Positions 53,229-61,683 of a DNA stretch of 64,000 nt are shown here, in pieces. How positions within the stretch are numbered: the first letter of the stretch is position 1; every line of letters begins with the position of its first letter. The notes beneath the pieces were generated by a model. The model saw nothing but the letters and a program-made list of their open reading frames with translations. It ran no database searches and had not been told where the DNA came from. A program made the translations under genes and the position numbers. The DNA comes from Acidobacteriota bacterium. GTDB taxonomy: Bacteria > Acidobacteriota > Terriglobia > Acidiferrales > UBA7541. Where the stretch lies: NCBI GenBank assembly GCA_013289855.1, contig JABCZD010000007.1, positions 62,001 to 126,000 of the forward strand, written 5' to 3'.

Positions 53229-56200
53229 TCACTTGGGAGCGGCGCCGGAGTCAGTTGGGGAAACGGTGTAGTCGTAACGCAAGGTTGCCGGCATGTGGTC
53301 GGAGCGCTGGCGGGTGTTGTAGTCGAGCTGGTAGTTAAGGTGGTCGGGATCGGCGGGATATTCCTGGCCGTCGAGATATGGATAAGAGACCAGGCCGTGG
53401 CGCGGCAACGGCTCGACGGTGAAACCGTGCGCGGCGTAAAAATCTAAATCTTTTTCGAAGCCGTCGGCATAGAAGAAATAATCGCGGACCCATCCGGTGG
53501 GAAGGGCGGGGAGCTTGCGGGGATCGAAGTCCAGCTTCACGCCTTCGCCGGAACTGAAAATGGCGAAGCGATCGTCGGAGGCGTTGAGCAAGCTGCGCAC
53601 GTCGCCATAGCGCGTGTAATTGCCTGCGGCGCGGGCGTACGGGCCGGTCATGCTGCGGTGGCTATAGGAATAGGTGGTGTCGGTAGCGGGCGTGAGATGC
53701 GTCTCACGCGGAAAGCCTAGGAAGGCCAGCGAGGCGTTGGCGAGAGGGACTTCGGTAACGCGCGCATCTTTCGGGTCTGGGGATTGGTCGATGCGGATTG
53801 CGTCCCAATAGATTTTAAGATTGTTCACGATGCGGATGCGGCGTGTGCCGGAGGGAATTTTTCCGGTGAGGTCGGCGACCATGGTGCGCGCGAGCCCGGC
53901 GGGGAAGCCCATATCTTCGACGACGCGAACCCATTCGCCTTTTTCGTTTTGCGCTTCGACGTATGGGGCGATCACTTTGATACCGGCTTGATCGGCAGCG
54001 TACATCGAGGTTGCGGTGAAATAGTCGGTGTAACCGTCGAGCAAGAGGCGCAGCGCTTTGTTGGCGTCCCAGGGGCCGAGGTCGAGTTCGAGCCAGTGGA
54101 GCTTCGCAAAGCCAGCGTGGGGCAACGCGTCGAAGCTGGTGACATAACGGCGGTCGCGCTTCGCGATCAGCGGCAGAACGTCGTTGCCGCGATCATCCCA
54201 GGCGCCCAGTGGGGGACGCGCGTTCTGGCTGGGATCTTTTTCACTAGCAATGACGCGAAATTCCGGGAACGGCGGGTTGCTGGCGAAGCGTTCGTTGGGA
54301 AACACGTCGTAAGAAACCGGATGATCGATGGCCAGCAGGCGAACTTGATCGAGATAAACGGTCTCTTCCATCGGCTCCATGAAACGGAAACTGAGCAGGC
54401 CGTTGCGCGGACTTACGCTGCGCGCGGAAACTTTTAGATATTCGGTGGGATCAGGAACGTCGCGTTCGCCGGGGGCTACCCAGTGGCCCACCACGCCGGG
54501 ACCAATCATGTCGGCGATAAATTCGTACTCTTTTCCGTTCCAAGAAAACAGCACTGGGCAGCTGCTGCCGCGGCGGTCGAGTTCGGCGATGGTTTGCGTA
54601 CGCTGCGCGGCTAGATTCACTTCGTCCTGCGGAACGCCGGTGGGCCAAAGCAGCCGAACTACTTCCGCCTTTTTTTCTGTTCCGAGACCGGCAAGAATGG
54701 GAAGAGCGCTTTGGCCGAGATATCCGGAAGCGCCGGCGACCTCCCATTTCTGATACAGCACACCGGCGTACATTTCCACTTTCGTGCCTATGGCGCTCTT
54801 GTTGTCGTTCAAGGCTTTCAGATCGATCTGCATCCAGCTATTTTTGTTACCGCCGTGATTGCGGTACAGAACAGGACCGCCCGTGAGCTCCGTCACCAGA
54901 AGATCCGCGCTGCCGTTACCTGCTAAATCAGCCACGATCACGGCGCGGGGATTCTTCAGCTTCACTGCGTCCAGATGCACCTCGCTGGTTACGTCGGACC
55001 AGCCTTTGGCGCCGAGATTTCTGAGCAGGCGTAATTCCCCGCCCTGCGCGGTTTGTCCGACGGCAACCAGATCGATCCAGCCATCGTTGTCGTAGTCCAG
55101 CGTGGCGATTCCCCACGCGTCACTCCAGTGCAAATCGGGCAGCGGCACACGTTCCAGACGCTTGCCTTCTACATTGCGCCACAGGCTGATGCCCGGCGCT
55201 CCGCCGTGCGTAAATGCCAGATCCATCCAGCCGTCTTTGTCAAAATCGAGTGCCACTACGCCGACGGCGGGCGGCAAATCTTCCTTCTTGAAGTCGGGGA
55301 GAACTATCGCGGTAAATTTGCCTTCGCGCGGATTCAGATAAACGGTGGCACCGTTGGGTCCACCCGGAATTACAAAATCGATGGCACGGTCGTTGTTGAA
55401 ATCGGTAACCACCAGGCCGCCATTGGTGGCCGGGACGCCCAATCCGGTCTCTTCCGAAACTTCGGTGAACGTGCTGTTGCCATTGTTGCGCCACAAGACA
55501 TTGTGCGCAGGCGCGGAGGGAGTGCCACCCGGCTGAGCAGTGATGTACAAGTCGAGATCGCCATCGTGATCGTAGTCCACGAATGCCGGGCCCAGGCACC
55601 CACTATCGCGCCGCAGACCGACGGCTTCCGTTACATCCTTGAACTTGCCGCCGCCTTCGTTGTGATACAGGCGAATTCCGTCCAGGTAGCAAACGGCTAA
55701 ATCCGTTTTGCCATCGTTATCGAAATCGCCCGCGGCACAGCCCAAAGCTGCAGACTTTACATCAATGCCGGAATTGGCGGTGGCGTCCTCGAAGCGTCCA
55801 CCGGGATTTGTGCGCAGCAACACGCCGCTGGATGCAGGCGAGCCGGCGGGGAGAAATAAGCCCGGCCGTCCCCGGCCATCAAAATCAAAAAAACATGCGC
55901 CAAAACCGGCTCCGGGCGCCACCGCCATGTTGGCGTTATTGGTGATTGCCGCGCCCACAGATTCCCAGGAATACGTTACGGGAATCGGCGCCGGAGCGTC
56001 CTGACCTTGTTTTCGGGCGAATTCGGCGTATGAAAAGCGACCCTGATCGCCGTAGCCCGCGCCAAACGGAGCGCCGAGATGTTCGCTGGTGATTTTCTGA
56101 AATTTCGCGAGATGTTCTTTGGCGGCAGCGATGTTGCCACTGCGCTGAAGCGCACGGGCCAGACCAAATTCCGAGGATGCGTGATACGGAAAAATCGCCA

Positions 56201-56774
56201 GGGCTTTTTGAAACGCCGCGATAGCCTGATCGTATTTCTGCAATTGCGTGTAGAGATAGCCCGCAAAATAATAGGCATCGGCTTCGTTGGGCGCGAGCTG
56301 CGTGACGCGCTCGAACGCGGCGATGCCCTTTTCTTGTTCGCTTAAATCTTTGTAAACCAAACCGAGGTTGTACCAGGCGTATGGATCGTCGGAGCGTTGT
56401 TCCGCGCCGGCGACAAGAGCGGCGCGCGCGGCTTCCGGTTTTTGCTGCGCGAGCAGCGCGATGCCCAGATTTACTTTGGCGACGGCAAAATTGGGGTCGG
56501 CCTGTAGGGCCTGTTCAAAGAGTTTTTGCGCGTCGGCGGGCCGCTGCTGATTCATGTATGCGACGCCTAAGGTGTTTGCTCGCAGCGCTTGAGCATCGTC
56601 ATGCGAGGCACCGCGAGATCCAGCGGCCGCACTTTTCGGCGGCGAGGTAGGAGCCGCGGCGTTTTGTGCGCTTTGCGGCCTGAGTGCGCGCGAATGCAGC
56701 GCTGCGGTCGCGCCAAGCAGTAGCGCCATACCTGCAACCGCCACCGGCGCCAGCCGTCGAGAAACCATGAGCAT
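53229..56774 (-). CDS. Giant TPR / FG-GAP / ASPIC-UnbV protein (CRTAC1-like), exported
   Basis: 1181 residues. The N-terminal signal or anchor (about 5-26) is followed by TPR helices (about 65-215; AYMNQQRPADAQKLFEQAL, PYAWYNLGLVYKDL, ADAYYFAGYLYTQ). An FG-GAP/VCBS propeller follows (about 290-655), with repeated D-x-D-x-D-G calcium-type loops (DFDGRGRPGLFLP, DYDHDGDLDLYIT, DYDNDGWIDLVAV). An ASPIC/UnbV segment (about 690-770; GLGTEKKAEVVRLLWPTG) and an unusual C-terminal part of about 400 residues follow. Such proteins are abundant in Acidobacteriota and thought to be surface or adhesion proteins. It is first in a pair with the LacI gene. Confidence 0.92.
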   Translation of the reverse strand: MLMVSRRLAPVAVAGMALLLGATAALHSRALRPQSAQNAAAPTSPPKSAAAGSRGASHDDAQALRANTLGVAYMNQQRPADAQKLFEQALQADPNFAVAKVNLGIALLAQQKPEAARAALVAGAEQRSDDPYAWYNLGLVYKDLSEQEKGIAAFERVTQLAPNEADAYYFAGYLYTQLQKYDQAIAAFQKALAIFPYHASSEFGLARALQRSGNIAAAKEHLAKFQKITSEHLGAPFGAGYGDQGRFSYAEFARKQGQDAPAPIPVTYSWESVGAAITNNANMAVAPGAGFGACFFDFDGRGRPGLFLPAGSPASSGVLLRTNPGGRFEDATANSGIDVKSAALGCAAGDFDNDGKTDLAVCYLDGIRLYHNEGGGKFKDVTEAVGLRRDSGCLGPAFVDYDHDGDLDLYITAQPGGTPSAPAHNVLWRNNGNSTFTEVSEETGLGVPATNGGLVVTDFNNDRAIDFVIPGGPNGATVYLNPREGKFTAIVLPDFKKEDLPPAVGVVALDFDKDGWMDLAFTHGGAPGISLWRNVEGKRLERVPLPDLHWSDAWGIATLDYDNDGWIDLVAVGQTAQGGELRLLRNLGAKGWSDVTSEVHLDAVKLKNPRAVIVADLAGNGSADLLVTELTGGPVLYRNHGGNKNSWMQIDLKALNDNKSAIGTKVEMYAGVLYQKWEVAGASGYLGQSALPILAGLGTEKKAEVVRLLWPTGVPQDEVNLAAQRTQTIAELDRRGSSCPVLFSWNGKEYEFIADMIGPGVVGHWVAPGERDVPDPTEYLKVSARSVSPRNGLLSFRFMEPMEETVYLDQVRLLAIDHPVSYDVFPNERFASNPPFPEFRVIASEKDPSQNARPPLGAWDDRGNDVLPLIAKRDRRYVTSFDALPHAGFAKLHWLELDLGPWDANKALRLLLDGYTDYFTATSMYAADQAGIKVIAPYVEAQNEKGEWVRVVEDMGFPAGLARTMVADLTGKIPSGTRRIRIVNNLKIYWDAIRIDQSPDPKDARVTEVPLANASLAFLGFPRETHLTPATDTTYSYSHRSMTGPYARAAGNYTRYGDVRSLLNASDDRFAIFSSGEGVKLDFDPRKLPALPTGWVRDYFFYADGFEKDLDFYAAHGFTVEPLPRHGLVSYPYLDGQEYPADPDHLNYQLDYNTRQRSDHMPATLRYDYTVSPTDSGAAPK

Positions 56775-57309
56775 GAGGAACGTGATCCTATCCGTGCGGA
56801 AAACCTAGGCGCTATTTTGCGTGCGCCGAGGGCTGGCCACAGTTTGTCGGCTGCGCCAGCCGTCGTCAATCGTTTTTACAAAGCGTTTTTGCACGATTTT
56901 TTCACACCACAGTATTCAACGCATCGTTTCGGCCCGACGGTAGTGGGTCAGCTCCGGCTAGCGCGTTAATCGTCCAAGTGCCGCGACGGCTCGCTTCGAT
57001 TACTTCCTCGAACGCGGTTGCAGGATAACTTCCATGTAGTCGACTGCTCCGGAGTTGACATTGTCAGTGGGTACCGACCGCAGTCTTTTGCTTGCAGAGC
57101 CCGAACGTGCTCTTCATCGGCCTCGGTACGCTTCCGCCGCCTACAGAGAACCGCAAAGGGTGCACCACAAAGCACAGAAGCAAGAGGCCCTCGAGGTCAG
57201 TTGGAAAATTCAAGATAAACTGACCGAAGCTACACTGAAAATCAAAAGCGCGGGGAGCGGCAGCCAGCAAATCGCATTCACTTATAAAAGCTTAGAATTG
57301 GAGATAGCC
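56775..57309. other. Divergent gap of 535 bases with regulatory palindromes
   Basis: It separates the giant protein (leftward) from the TMEM43-like gene (rightward). It contains TGACA-T-TGTCA (57056-57066) and the 8-15-8 inverted repeat GGTCAGTT...AACTGACC (57195-57225). The frame upstream of 57310 is open but reads as non-coding. No gene was seen. Confidence 0.5.
57195..57225. promoter_or_regulatory. 8-15-8 inverted repeat upstream of the TMEM43-like gene
   Basis: GGTCAGTT (57195-57202) and AACTGACC (57218-57225) are perfectly complementary and lie 85-115 bases upstream of the ATG at 57310, a position suited to an operator. Confidence 0.4.
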
Positions 57310-58482
57310 ATGGACGCGGATTCTTACACCGAGTTCGGCGGACGGTCCTGGGGTTCAAGGCTGATTGAGTCGATTAAGGGCGTTCTCCTAGGGATTGTTA
57401 TGTTCATCGTAGCCTTCCCGGTGCTGTTCTGGAACGAAGGGCGGGCGGTACAAACGGCGAAGAGTCTGGGGGAAGGTGCGTCGGAAGTTGTTAGCGTGGC
57501 TAGCGACAATGTGGAAACCACGAACGAAGGGAAGCTGGTTTATGTGACGGGCGACGCGACAACAACTGATTCGGTTTCTGATCCCAAGTTTGGCGTCACG
57601 ATTTCGGCCCTCAGGTTGGAGCGCGTGGCAGAGATGTACCAATGGAAGGAATCGAAAACCTCAAGCTCCCAGAAACACCTCGGTGGCGGAGAGACCACCG
57701 TGACCAATTATAAGTATGAGAAGGTTTGGTCACCGAAGCTGATTAATTCAGGCGGCTTCAAGCAAGCGAGCGGGCACGAGAATCCGCAAACGATACCAGT
57801 AACGAACCAGTCCTGGACGGCAAAGAGCGTCACGCTCGGCGCCTTTACAATGCCCGACGCCCTGATCGATAAGATGGACAAGACGGAGCGCTATGCGGCG
57901 GACGAGACAGCCACTGGCAATTCGGCGCCCGACGTGCAGAACCGGTTCAAGCTCCACCAAGGGGGATATTATCTCGGTCAGAATCCTGCTTCTCCGGCCG
58001 TAGGGGACACCAGGGTCACTTTTAAAGTTGTCCGGCCGGCAACTGTAAGCATCGTGGCGAGACAAGTTGCAAACACGTTCCAAGCCTATCAAGCCAAAGC
58101 CGGGGGGAGCATCCTTCTTCTGACCTACGGCACCGTCAGCCCCGACGCTATGTTTAAGACCGCGGAAAAATCGAACAAAACCCTTACCTGGGTCTTTCGA
58201 GCGGCTGGCTTCTTGTTGATGTTCATTGGACTCTTCTTGATTTTTAATCCGTTGGCGGTTGTTGCGGATGTGGTTCCCATCTTTGGCAGTCTCTTGAGCG
58301 TGGGAGTAGCGGCATTCGTGGGCTTGGTGGCGTCTGCCTTGTCTCTCCTGACTATCTCGGTGGCCTGGCTGACCTACAGGCCCCTCTTGGGGCTTGCGCT
58401 TTTGGTGCTGGCGGCTGCGAGCATGTGGGGTCTGTTGCGCCTGTCCATACAGAAGCAGGAACTACAGAAGAAGCCAGCCTAG
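57310..58482 (+). CDS. TMEM43-family membrane protein
   Basis: 390 residues. An N-terminal membrane helix (about 26-42; GVLLGIVMFIVAFPVLFWNEGRAV) is followed by a large soluble domain (about 45-300) with KLVYVTGDATTTD, and three or four C-terminal membrane segments (about 298-375; VFRAAGFLLMFIGLFLIFNPLA). This matches the TMEM43 layout, a family shared with eukaryotes and of unclear bacterial function. GGAG at 57300-57303 supports ATG 57310. It is monocistronic. Confidence 0.88.
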   Translation: MDADSYTEFGGRSWGSRLIESIKGVLLGIVMFIVAFPVLFWNEGRAVQTAKSLGEGASEVVSVASDNVETTNEGKLVYVTGDATTTDSVSDPKFGVTISALRLERVAEMYQWKESKTSSSQKHLGGGETTVTNYKYEKVWSPKLINSGGFKQASGHENPQTIPVTNQSWTAKSVTLGAFTMPDALIDKMDKTERYAADETATGNSAPDVQNRFKLHQGGYYLGQNPASPAVGDTRVTFKVVRPATVSIVARQVANTFQAYQAKAGGSILLLTYGTVSPDAMFKTAEKSNKTLTWVFRAAGFLLMFIGLFLIFNPLAVVADVVPIFGSLLSVGVAAFVGLVASALSLLTISVAWLTYRPLLGLALLVLAAASMWGLLRLSIQKQELQKKPA

Positions 58483-58603
58483 GCGGCGGACGCTCGGGAC
58501 CGACGAAGCGCCTTGCCTGTATAGTCGCGTGATCGGAGACCGACCCATACCCGCGCGACCTGCGCCTTGACCCGCTCGTACACTCCGCTTAGTCTGCACT
58601 GCG

Positions 58604-60022
58604 ATGCCTGCGCTAAATTTTTTGTCGATCGCCGAAATCACCAGCGGGCTGCGCGCCAACAAATTTCAAGTTCGCGACATCGTGGAAGCCCATCTGAAAA
58701 ATATCGCGCGCCTCGAACCGCAGCTCAACGCCTTCACGCACATTGACGAACCGGGTGCCATCGCGCAGGCGCAAAAAGCCGATGACGCACTCCAGTCCGG
58801 CGCACAACTTGGCCCTTTGCATGGCGTCCCCATCACGCTTAAGAGTTGCATCGACGTGGCCGGCTGGCCTTGCCCGGCGGGCTCGCGACTGCGGGCCAAC
58901 TACGTGCCCTCCGCAGACGCGCCGCTCGTCGCGCGCCTCAAATCCGCCGGCGCAATTCTCCTCGGCAACACCAACACGCCGGAAAATCTGATGGCTTACG
59001 AATCGGACAACGCGCTTCGCCGCGCCGGCGGCAATCGCACCAGCAATCCGTGGAACCTGGCGTACTCCGCAGGCGGCTCTAGCGGAGGCGAAGCCGCCGC
59101 CATCGCCGCAGGCTGCTCCGCTGGAGGCGTCGGCAGCGACGGCGGCGGCTCTGTTCGCGTTCCCGCACATTTCTGCGGCATTTGCGGACTGAAGCCCACG
59201 CCAGGACGGTTTCCCGCCACCGGCCACTTCCCTCCCAGCAACGGCGCGTTTCCCTGGCTCGGCGTGGTCGGGCCGATGGCGCGGACTGTCGCGGACGTCC
59301 GCGTGCTTTTCGGAGTTTTACAGGGACCGGATCCTGGCGATCCGCTTTCCGCGCCTGTAGCTGCGCGCAACTTTACCTCCGCCAATCTGCGCGGAATGCG
59401 CATCGGCTTGCTGGAAACCGCCGCGCTCGGCGGGCATACGCCAGAAACCGCCGATGCCGTGCAAAAAACAGCAACCGCGTTGGCGAGACGCGGCTTTAAT
59501 GTCGAACCATTTTCCTTGACGGAACTATCGCGCGCGCTCGAACTCTGGTGGTTTTTCTTCGGCCCCATGGTGGCGAAACTTTTTCGCGATAGCATTTCTC
59601 GGAAAGAAGAACCGCAACTCAGCCCGCAATTCCGCGAATATCTTTCGGTGGCTGACGCGAACCAGCGTCCGACGTTGGATGCTCTGCTTAACGCATGCGC
59701 CGAACGCGACCACCTGCGCGCCGACGTCCTACGCAAAATGGCTGACGTGCCGGTGCTGCTGTCGCCTGTTTCCGCCGGACCTGCGTTCCGTCACGGTGAG
59801 GGGACGTGGCGCGGTCCCGCCGGATATCGCGAAACCATGCGCGCATCACAATGGTTAAATCTGGTGGGATTTCCGGCCATTTCCGTACCTGCGGCATTTT
59901 CCGCGGACGGGCTGCCCATCGGCGTGCAACTTATCGGACGGCCGCATGAAGAGGAATTGCTGCTCGAAGTGGCGACGAAAATCGAACAAGATCGCAGCGA
60001 CTATCCGGCGCCGAACATTTAG
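58604..60022 (+). CDS. Amidase-signature-family hydrolase
   Basis: 472 residues with the amidase-signature triad: Lys80 (PITLKSCIDVAG), cis-Ser159 (SAGGSSGGEAAAIAAG) and nucleophile Ser183 (GSDGGGSVRVPAHF), with the expected 24-residue spacing between the two serines. Its length and features fit amidases and acylhydrolases rather than GatA, since no gatB or gatC is nearby. Substrate unknown. It is followed by a convergent TPR gene. Confidence 0.93.
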   Translation: MPALNFLSIAEITSGLRANKFQVRDIVEAHLKNIARLEPQLNAFTHIDEPGAIAQAQKADDALQSGAQLGPLHGVPITLKSCIDVAGWPCPAGSRLRANYVPSADAPLVARLKSAGAILLGNTNTPENLMAYESDNALRRAGGNRTSNPWNLAYSAGGSSGGEAAAIAAGCSAGGVGSDGGGSVRVPAHFCGICGLKPTPGRFPATGHFPPSNGAFPWLGVVGPMARTVADVRVLFGVLQGPDPGDPLSAPVAARNFTSANLRGMRIGLLETAALGGHTPETADAVQKTATALARRGFNVEPFSLTELSRALELWWFFFGPMVAKLFRDSISRKEEPQLSPQFREYLSVADANQRPTLDALLNACAERDHLRADVLRKMADVPVLLSPVSAGPAFRHGEGTWRGPAGYRETMRASQWLNLVGFPAISVPAAFSADGLPIGVQLIGRPHEEELLLEVATKIEQDRSDYPAPNI

Positions 60023-60090
60023 TTGGAGTGCAGGCGAAGTCGGTGTACTCGTGGACAAAGTGCACATCCAAAATTGGCTGTGCCACAAAA

Positions 60091-61338
60091 TCAATTCGGG
60101 TCGTGCGTCAACTCAGGATTCGGAATAGCCTTTTCGTCAAGATCCGCGCGCGCCTTCCCCAAATTTTGATTCATCAGCTTTTGCGTGGCCGCCAATTCCG
60201 CTTTAGCATCTTCCTGCCGGCCCAGTCGCGTCAAAATTCTTCCGCGCAGGTAGTGCGCGTTCTGACTATCCGGCGCCTCCGCCAGAGCCGCATCCGCTTC
60301 TTGCAGCGCCAACGCAAATTTCGCCTGATTGAAATAAAGTTGCGCCAAGCCGAAATGCGCGGCAGCCATTTTCGGATCGCGACGCAGCGCTTCGGCAAAA
60401 GCTTTCTCGGCATCTTCCGGCTTCTGCATGCGTGTATACAGAATACCAAGCTGTTCGTAGTTGTCCGCGAGATCCGGCTCGATGGCAATATCCTTGCGAA
60501 ATTCCCCTTCGGCAAGTGCGTCGTTATCGCCCAGCCGCATGTGCGTAACGCCCAGCGTAAAGTGCACGTAAGGCAAGCTGGCATTGCCCGCCGCGGCGCG
60601 ATTCAATTCCGCAATGGCCTGATCGTCTTCCTGACGATTTAGATACGCCTTGCCGAGAATAAAATGCAGTTCTGGACTGTCGCCGCCGACCTCGATCAAC
60701 TGCTTCAGCGCGCGTTCGTCCAGGGCATCGTTGGCGGCGCTGTGCTCGGCATTGTGCGCGGCCATGCCCAAAACGTATAAGTACATCAGATCCGACGAGC
60801 GTTGTTCCCAGAGCGGCTGCAGCGTGGCGACCGCATCCGCGTAATTCTTCGTAAAAACCTGGCAGAGTCCCAGGAGATACCGCGCCTGAACATTTTCTGG
60901 CTGCACGCTAACCACCGACGCCAGCGGCGCGATCGCGCCGGCATAATTGGCACGGCGATATTCCACCAGCCCGATATTCAGCCGGATGCCCGCCATTTTC
61001 GGGTCCAGATGCTCGGCTTTCTGCAGCAGCTCGAGCGCCTGCTCCCACTCCTTGCGCCGCATGGCGATGACGCCGAGATTGGCATACGACGCAGCGGAAC
61101 GCGCATCGACGGACAGCACCTTGCGAAAGGCTTTCTCGGCGGCATCGAGGTCGCCAGATTGCAGCGCGGCCTGCCCTTTGACGAACCACGCCCGGGGGTC
61201 AATTTGCTCGGGGCGCGCGGACGACGCAGCTTGGCTGGGTGCGCCGAATCTCGCAAGGGATTCAGCGCATGCAGGCTGGACCGCTGACGAAGCAGCTCCG
61301 GCACACACCACCACCGCCATGAACGAGACAAATCGCAT
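60091..61338 (-). CDS. Exported tetratricopeptide-repeat protein
   Basis: 415 residues from ATG 61338, which gives a signal peptide (about 1-25; MRFVSFMAVVVCAGAASSA). About 9-10 TPR units follow from residue about 50 to 400 (for example PRAWFVKGQAALQSGDLDAAEKAF, ASYANLGVIAMRRKEWEQAL, PQNAHYLRGRILTRL-like repeats). It is probably a periplasmic or outer-membrane scaffold. The frame is open to 61398 without signal-like sequence. It converges with the amidase gene and is divergent from the second TonB receptor. Confidence 0.88.
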   Translation of the reverse strand: MRFVSFMAVVVCAGAASSAVQPACAESLARFGAPSQAASSARPEQIDPRAWFVKGQAALQSGDLDAAEKAFRKVLSVDARSAASYANLGVIAMRRKEWEQALELLQKAEHLDPKMAGIRLNIGLVEYRRANYAGAIAPLASVVSVQPENVQARYLLGLCQVFTKNYADAVATLQPLWEQRSSDLMYLYVLGMAAHNAEHSAANDALDERALKQLIEVGGDSPELHFILGKAYLNRQEDDQAIAELNRAAAGNASLPYVHFTLGVTHMRLGDNDALAEGEFRKDIAIEPDLADNYEQLGILYTRMQKPEDAEKAFAEALRRDPKMAAAHFGLAQLYFNQAKFALALQEADAALAEAPDSQNAHYLRGRILTRLGRQEDAKAELAATQKLMNQNLGKARADLDEKAIPNPELTHDPN

Positions 61339-61683
61339 GAAGCTGTAGTTTCCGGTAGCGCGGCGGCGAAAACAAGGGCCGGGTATTTTCGCCGCCAAAC
61401 GCCGTCACAGCGGTCGTGACTCCCTGTGCGCCGGAAAGCAAATTCTCTCTTGCAAAATTTCGCGCTTGACAGCATAGTATAAATACAGTATTAATCCGTT
61501 TTAATAGCGCACTTTTGATGTTTTACGCGAACCGTCGAGGGTCGCGAGGGGACCTGGAAGCGGCAAGTTTGCCGGCGGCTCTAGTATTTTCTCGTTGCTG
61601 CGCAGCGCGCAGGGCGTTGTCGAGGGGCTTCCGCAAGTTGCTGCTGTCCGCATGTGTTCTGAAAATTTCCCGGAGGTTTCAAC
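61339..61683. other. Divergent promoter region (345 bases)
   Basis: It lies between the leftward TPR gene and the rightward TonB receptor gene. It contains the promoter listed separately and an AT-rich segment around 61440-61500. No gene was seen. Confidence 0.5.
61466..61494 (+). promoter_or_regulatory. Sigma-70-type promoter for the second TonB receptor
   Basis: TTGACA (61466-61471) is followed after exactly 17 bases by TATTAA (61489-61494), a good -35/-10 pair in an AT-rich stretch. It lies about 190 bases upstream of the GTG at 61684, leaving a long 5' leader. Confidence 0.6.
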
